From HGM11416 sp964532155 (GTDB lineage: Bacteria; Bacillota; Clostridia; Christensenellales; Borkfalkiaceae), in NCBI GenBank assembly GCA_964532155.1, contig CAZHGN010000038.1, forward strand, positions 1-14,300: a stretch of 14,300 bases of DNA, given 5' to 3'. Shown here piece by piece: positions 12,834 to 14,300 of the stretch (positions are counted from its first letter, which is position 1; each line of letters starts with the position of its first letter). The notes under the pieces were generated by a model. The model had not been told where the DNA came from, did not search any database, and saw only the letters and a list, made by a program, of their open reading frames with translations. The translations under genes and the position numbers were made by a program.

Positions 12834-14285
12834 ATGGAAAAAGTAAGAACGAGATTTGCGCCCAGCCCCACGGGATTTATGCATCTTGGCGGCTTGAGAA
12901 CGGCACTTTACTCGTACCTGTTTGCAAAACAGCAGGGCGGCGATTTTATTCTCAGAATAGAAGACACCGACCAAGAACGTTTCGTTGAAGGAGCGATAGA
13001 CGTTATTTATTCGTCGCTTAAAGAATCGGGAATGGATTACGACGAAGGTCCCGACGTCGGCGGCGATTACGGTCCTTACGTTCAGAGCGAGCGCAAGGCG
13101 ATTTATATGGAATACGCCAAAAAGCTCATCGAGCTCGGCGGCGCATACTATTGTTTCTGCTCGAAAGAACGGCTCGAGGGTTTGACCGACGAAAACGGCA
13201 ACCGCAAATACGACAAGCATTGCCTAAGCCTTACGCCCGAAGAGGTGCAAGCCAAACTCGACGCAGGCGAACCTTTCGTTATTCGCCAAAACATTCCCAC
13301 CGAGGGCACTTCGTCCTACGACGACCTCGTTTACGGAACGATCCATGTCGACTATTCCGAGCTTGAAGACAATATTTTGATTAAGAGCGACGGAATGCCC
13401 ACCTATAATTTCGCCAACGTCGTAGACGACCATTTGATGAAGATTTCACACGTCGTGCGCGGAACGGAATATCTGTCGTCTACACCCAAGTACAACCTCA
13501 TGTACGACACTTTCGGATGGGAAAGACCTAAATATATACACCTCCCCACCATTATGAAAGACGCTACTCGCAAGCTTTCCAAGCGCTACGGCGACGCCAA
13601 CTTCGACGATTTCGTGAACAAAGGCTATCTTCCCGAGGCTATCACCAACTACGTTGCTCTTCTCGGCTGGAGTCCCAAGGAAAACATCGAAAAAATGACG
13701 ATGCAACAGATGATCGAGCTTTTCTCGCTCGACGGCGTTTCCAAGTCCCCCTCGATATTCGACGACGCGAAGCTCAGATGGCTTAACGGCGAGTACCTCA
13801 AAGAACTTTCGGACGAAAAATTCCTCGAACTTGCCGAGCCTTTCTTTAAAAAATCCAAAGTGTACGGCAAGTACGACTTGAAAAAACTTGCCGCGCTTAT
13901 GAAAACGAGAGTCGAGATTTTAAGCGAAATTCCCGAAAAGGTCGACTTCCTCGAAGAATTCGGCGAATACGATACGGCGCTCTTCGTTCATAAAAAGATG
14001 AAAACCGACGAACAAAGTTCGTTAAACGTTCTTCCCGCTATACGCAATCTTATAGCGACCGTCCAACCCTACGATCACGACTCGCTCCACGATGCATTTA
14101 TGAATTTAGCAGTCGAGCTCGGGCTGAAAAACGGTCAGGTTATGTGGCCCGCACGTATCGCAATGACCGGCAAGGACGTTACCCCCGGCGGCGCAATCGA
14201 AATGGCAGAAATACTCGGAAGAGAAGAAGCCCTCAGACGAATCGATTTTTCAATCAACCTTCTTAAAAAAGCCCTCAACGGTTAA
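12834..14285 (+). CDS. gltX: Glutamyl-tRNA synthetase
   Basis: A complete 483-residue class I aminoacyl-tRNA synthetase that charges tRNA with glutamate in the cytoplasm, of ordinary length for bacteria. The adenylate site shows the HIGH-type motif PSPTGFMHLGG at 10-20 and the KMSKS-type motif KLSKR at 247-251. LRIEDTD at 40-46 and VRGTEYLSSTPK at 208-219 are typical of the glutamate enzyme. GlnRS would instead read PEPNGYLHIGH. CFC (107-109) with HC (129-130) is reminiscent of the zinc-binding insertion of some GluRS but not a clear match. Whether it also charges tRNA-Gln, as in bacteria lacking GlnRS, cannot be seen here. The start follows GGAGGT by five bases. Only 15 bases remain after the stop, so its terminator is not visible. 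Confidence 0.97.
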   Translation: MEKVRTRFAPSPTGFMHLGGLRTALYSYLFAKQQGGDFILRIEDTDQERFVEGAIDVIYSSLKESGMDYDEGPDVGGDYGPYVQSERKAIYMEYAKKLIELGGAYYCFCSKERLEGLTDENGNRKYDKHCLSLTPEEVQAKLDAGEPFVIRQNIPTEGTSSYDDLVYGTIHVDYSELEDNILIKSDGMPTYNFANVVDDHLMKISHVVRGTEYLSSTPKYNLMYDTFGWERPKYIHLPTIMKDATRKLSKRYGDANFDDFVNKGYLPEAITNYVALLGWSPKENIEKMTMQQMIELFSLDGVSKSPSIFDDAKLRWLNGEYLKELSDEKFLELAEPFFKKSKVYGKYDLKKLAALMKTRVEILSEIPEKVDFLEEFGEYDTALFVHKKMKTDEQSSLNVLPAIRNLIATVQPYDHDSLHDAFMNLAVELGLKNGQVMWPARIAMTGKDVTPGGAIEMAEILGREEALRRIDFSINLLKKALNG

Positions 14286-14300
14286 CGTTAAAGAGAATTT

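Overview
The window looks like a chromosomal segment of a Gram-positive bacterium of the Clostridia. The evidence is strong AGGAGG-type ribosome binding sites, sigma-A promoters with 17-bp spacers, a clostridial-type RadC, a PepV-like M20 dipeptidase and a DagK-type lipid kinase next to ordinary housekeeping genes. An uncultured gut lineage such as the Christensenellales would fit, but that is an impression from composition, not a demonstrated placement.

Layout. Positions 3564 to 1 (minus strand) are one uninterrupted reading frame of 1188 codons that leaves the window without a stop. It encodes a probably exported protein with a signal-anchor-like N-terminus, a long stretch of short recurring motifs (consensus [DN]x[KS][VLM]GD[IL]L), and then at least six tandem repeats of about 100 residues. 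It is driven by a perfect-consensus promoter. A long non-coding gap follows (3565-4320), then a lipid kinase of the DagK family on the plus strand (4321-5184) with a strong terminator. After a second gap come gyrA (5503-8205) and gyrB (8297-10210), both minus strand, in the order promoter-gyrB-gyrA. A PepV-like dipeptidase (10532-11833, minus) and radC (12059-12757, plus) diverge from apparently overlapping promoters. gltX (12834-14285, plus) is complete and ends the window.

How the genes relate. GyrB and GyrA form one gyrase operon. The other housekeeping genes (lipid recycling, dipeptide hydrolysis, RadC, glutamyl-tRNA synthetase) share no obvious pathway. No prophage, insertion sequence, CRISPR array, rRNA or tRNA gene was recognised.

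Most interesting. (1) The giant two-part repeat protein, whose 3' half is still expanding at the DNA level: two 112-bp copies exactly 591 bp apart match at 104 positions. (2) A dispersed intergenic element, core GATAATCGACCTATAG, with three identical 16-bp copies and three diverged ones in four of the six non-coding gaps. One copy is built into the gyrA terminator.
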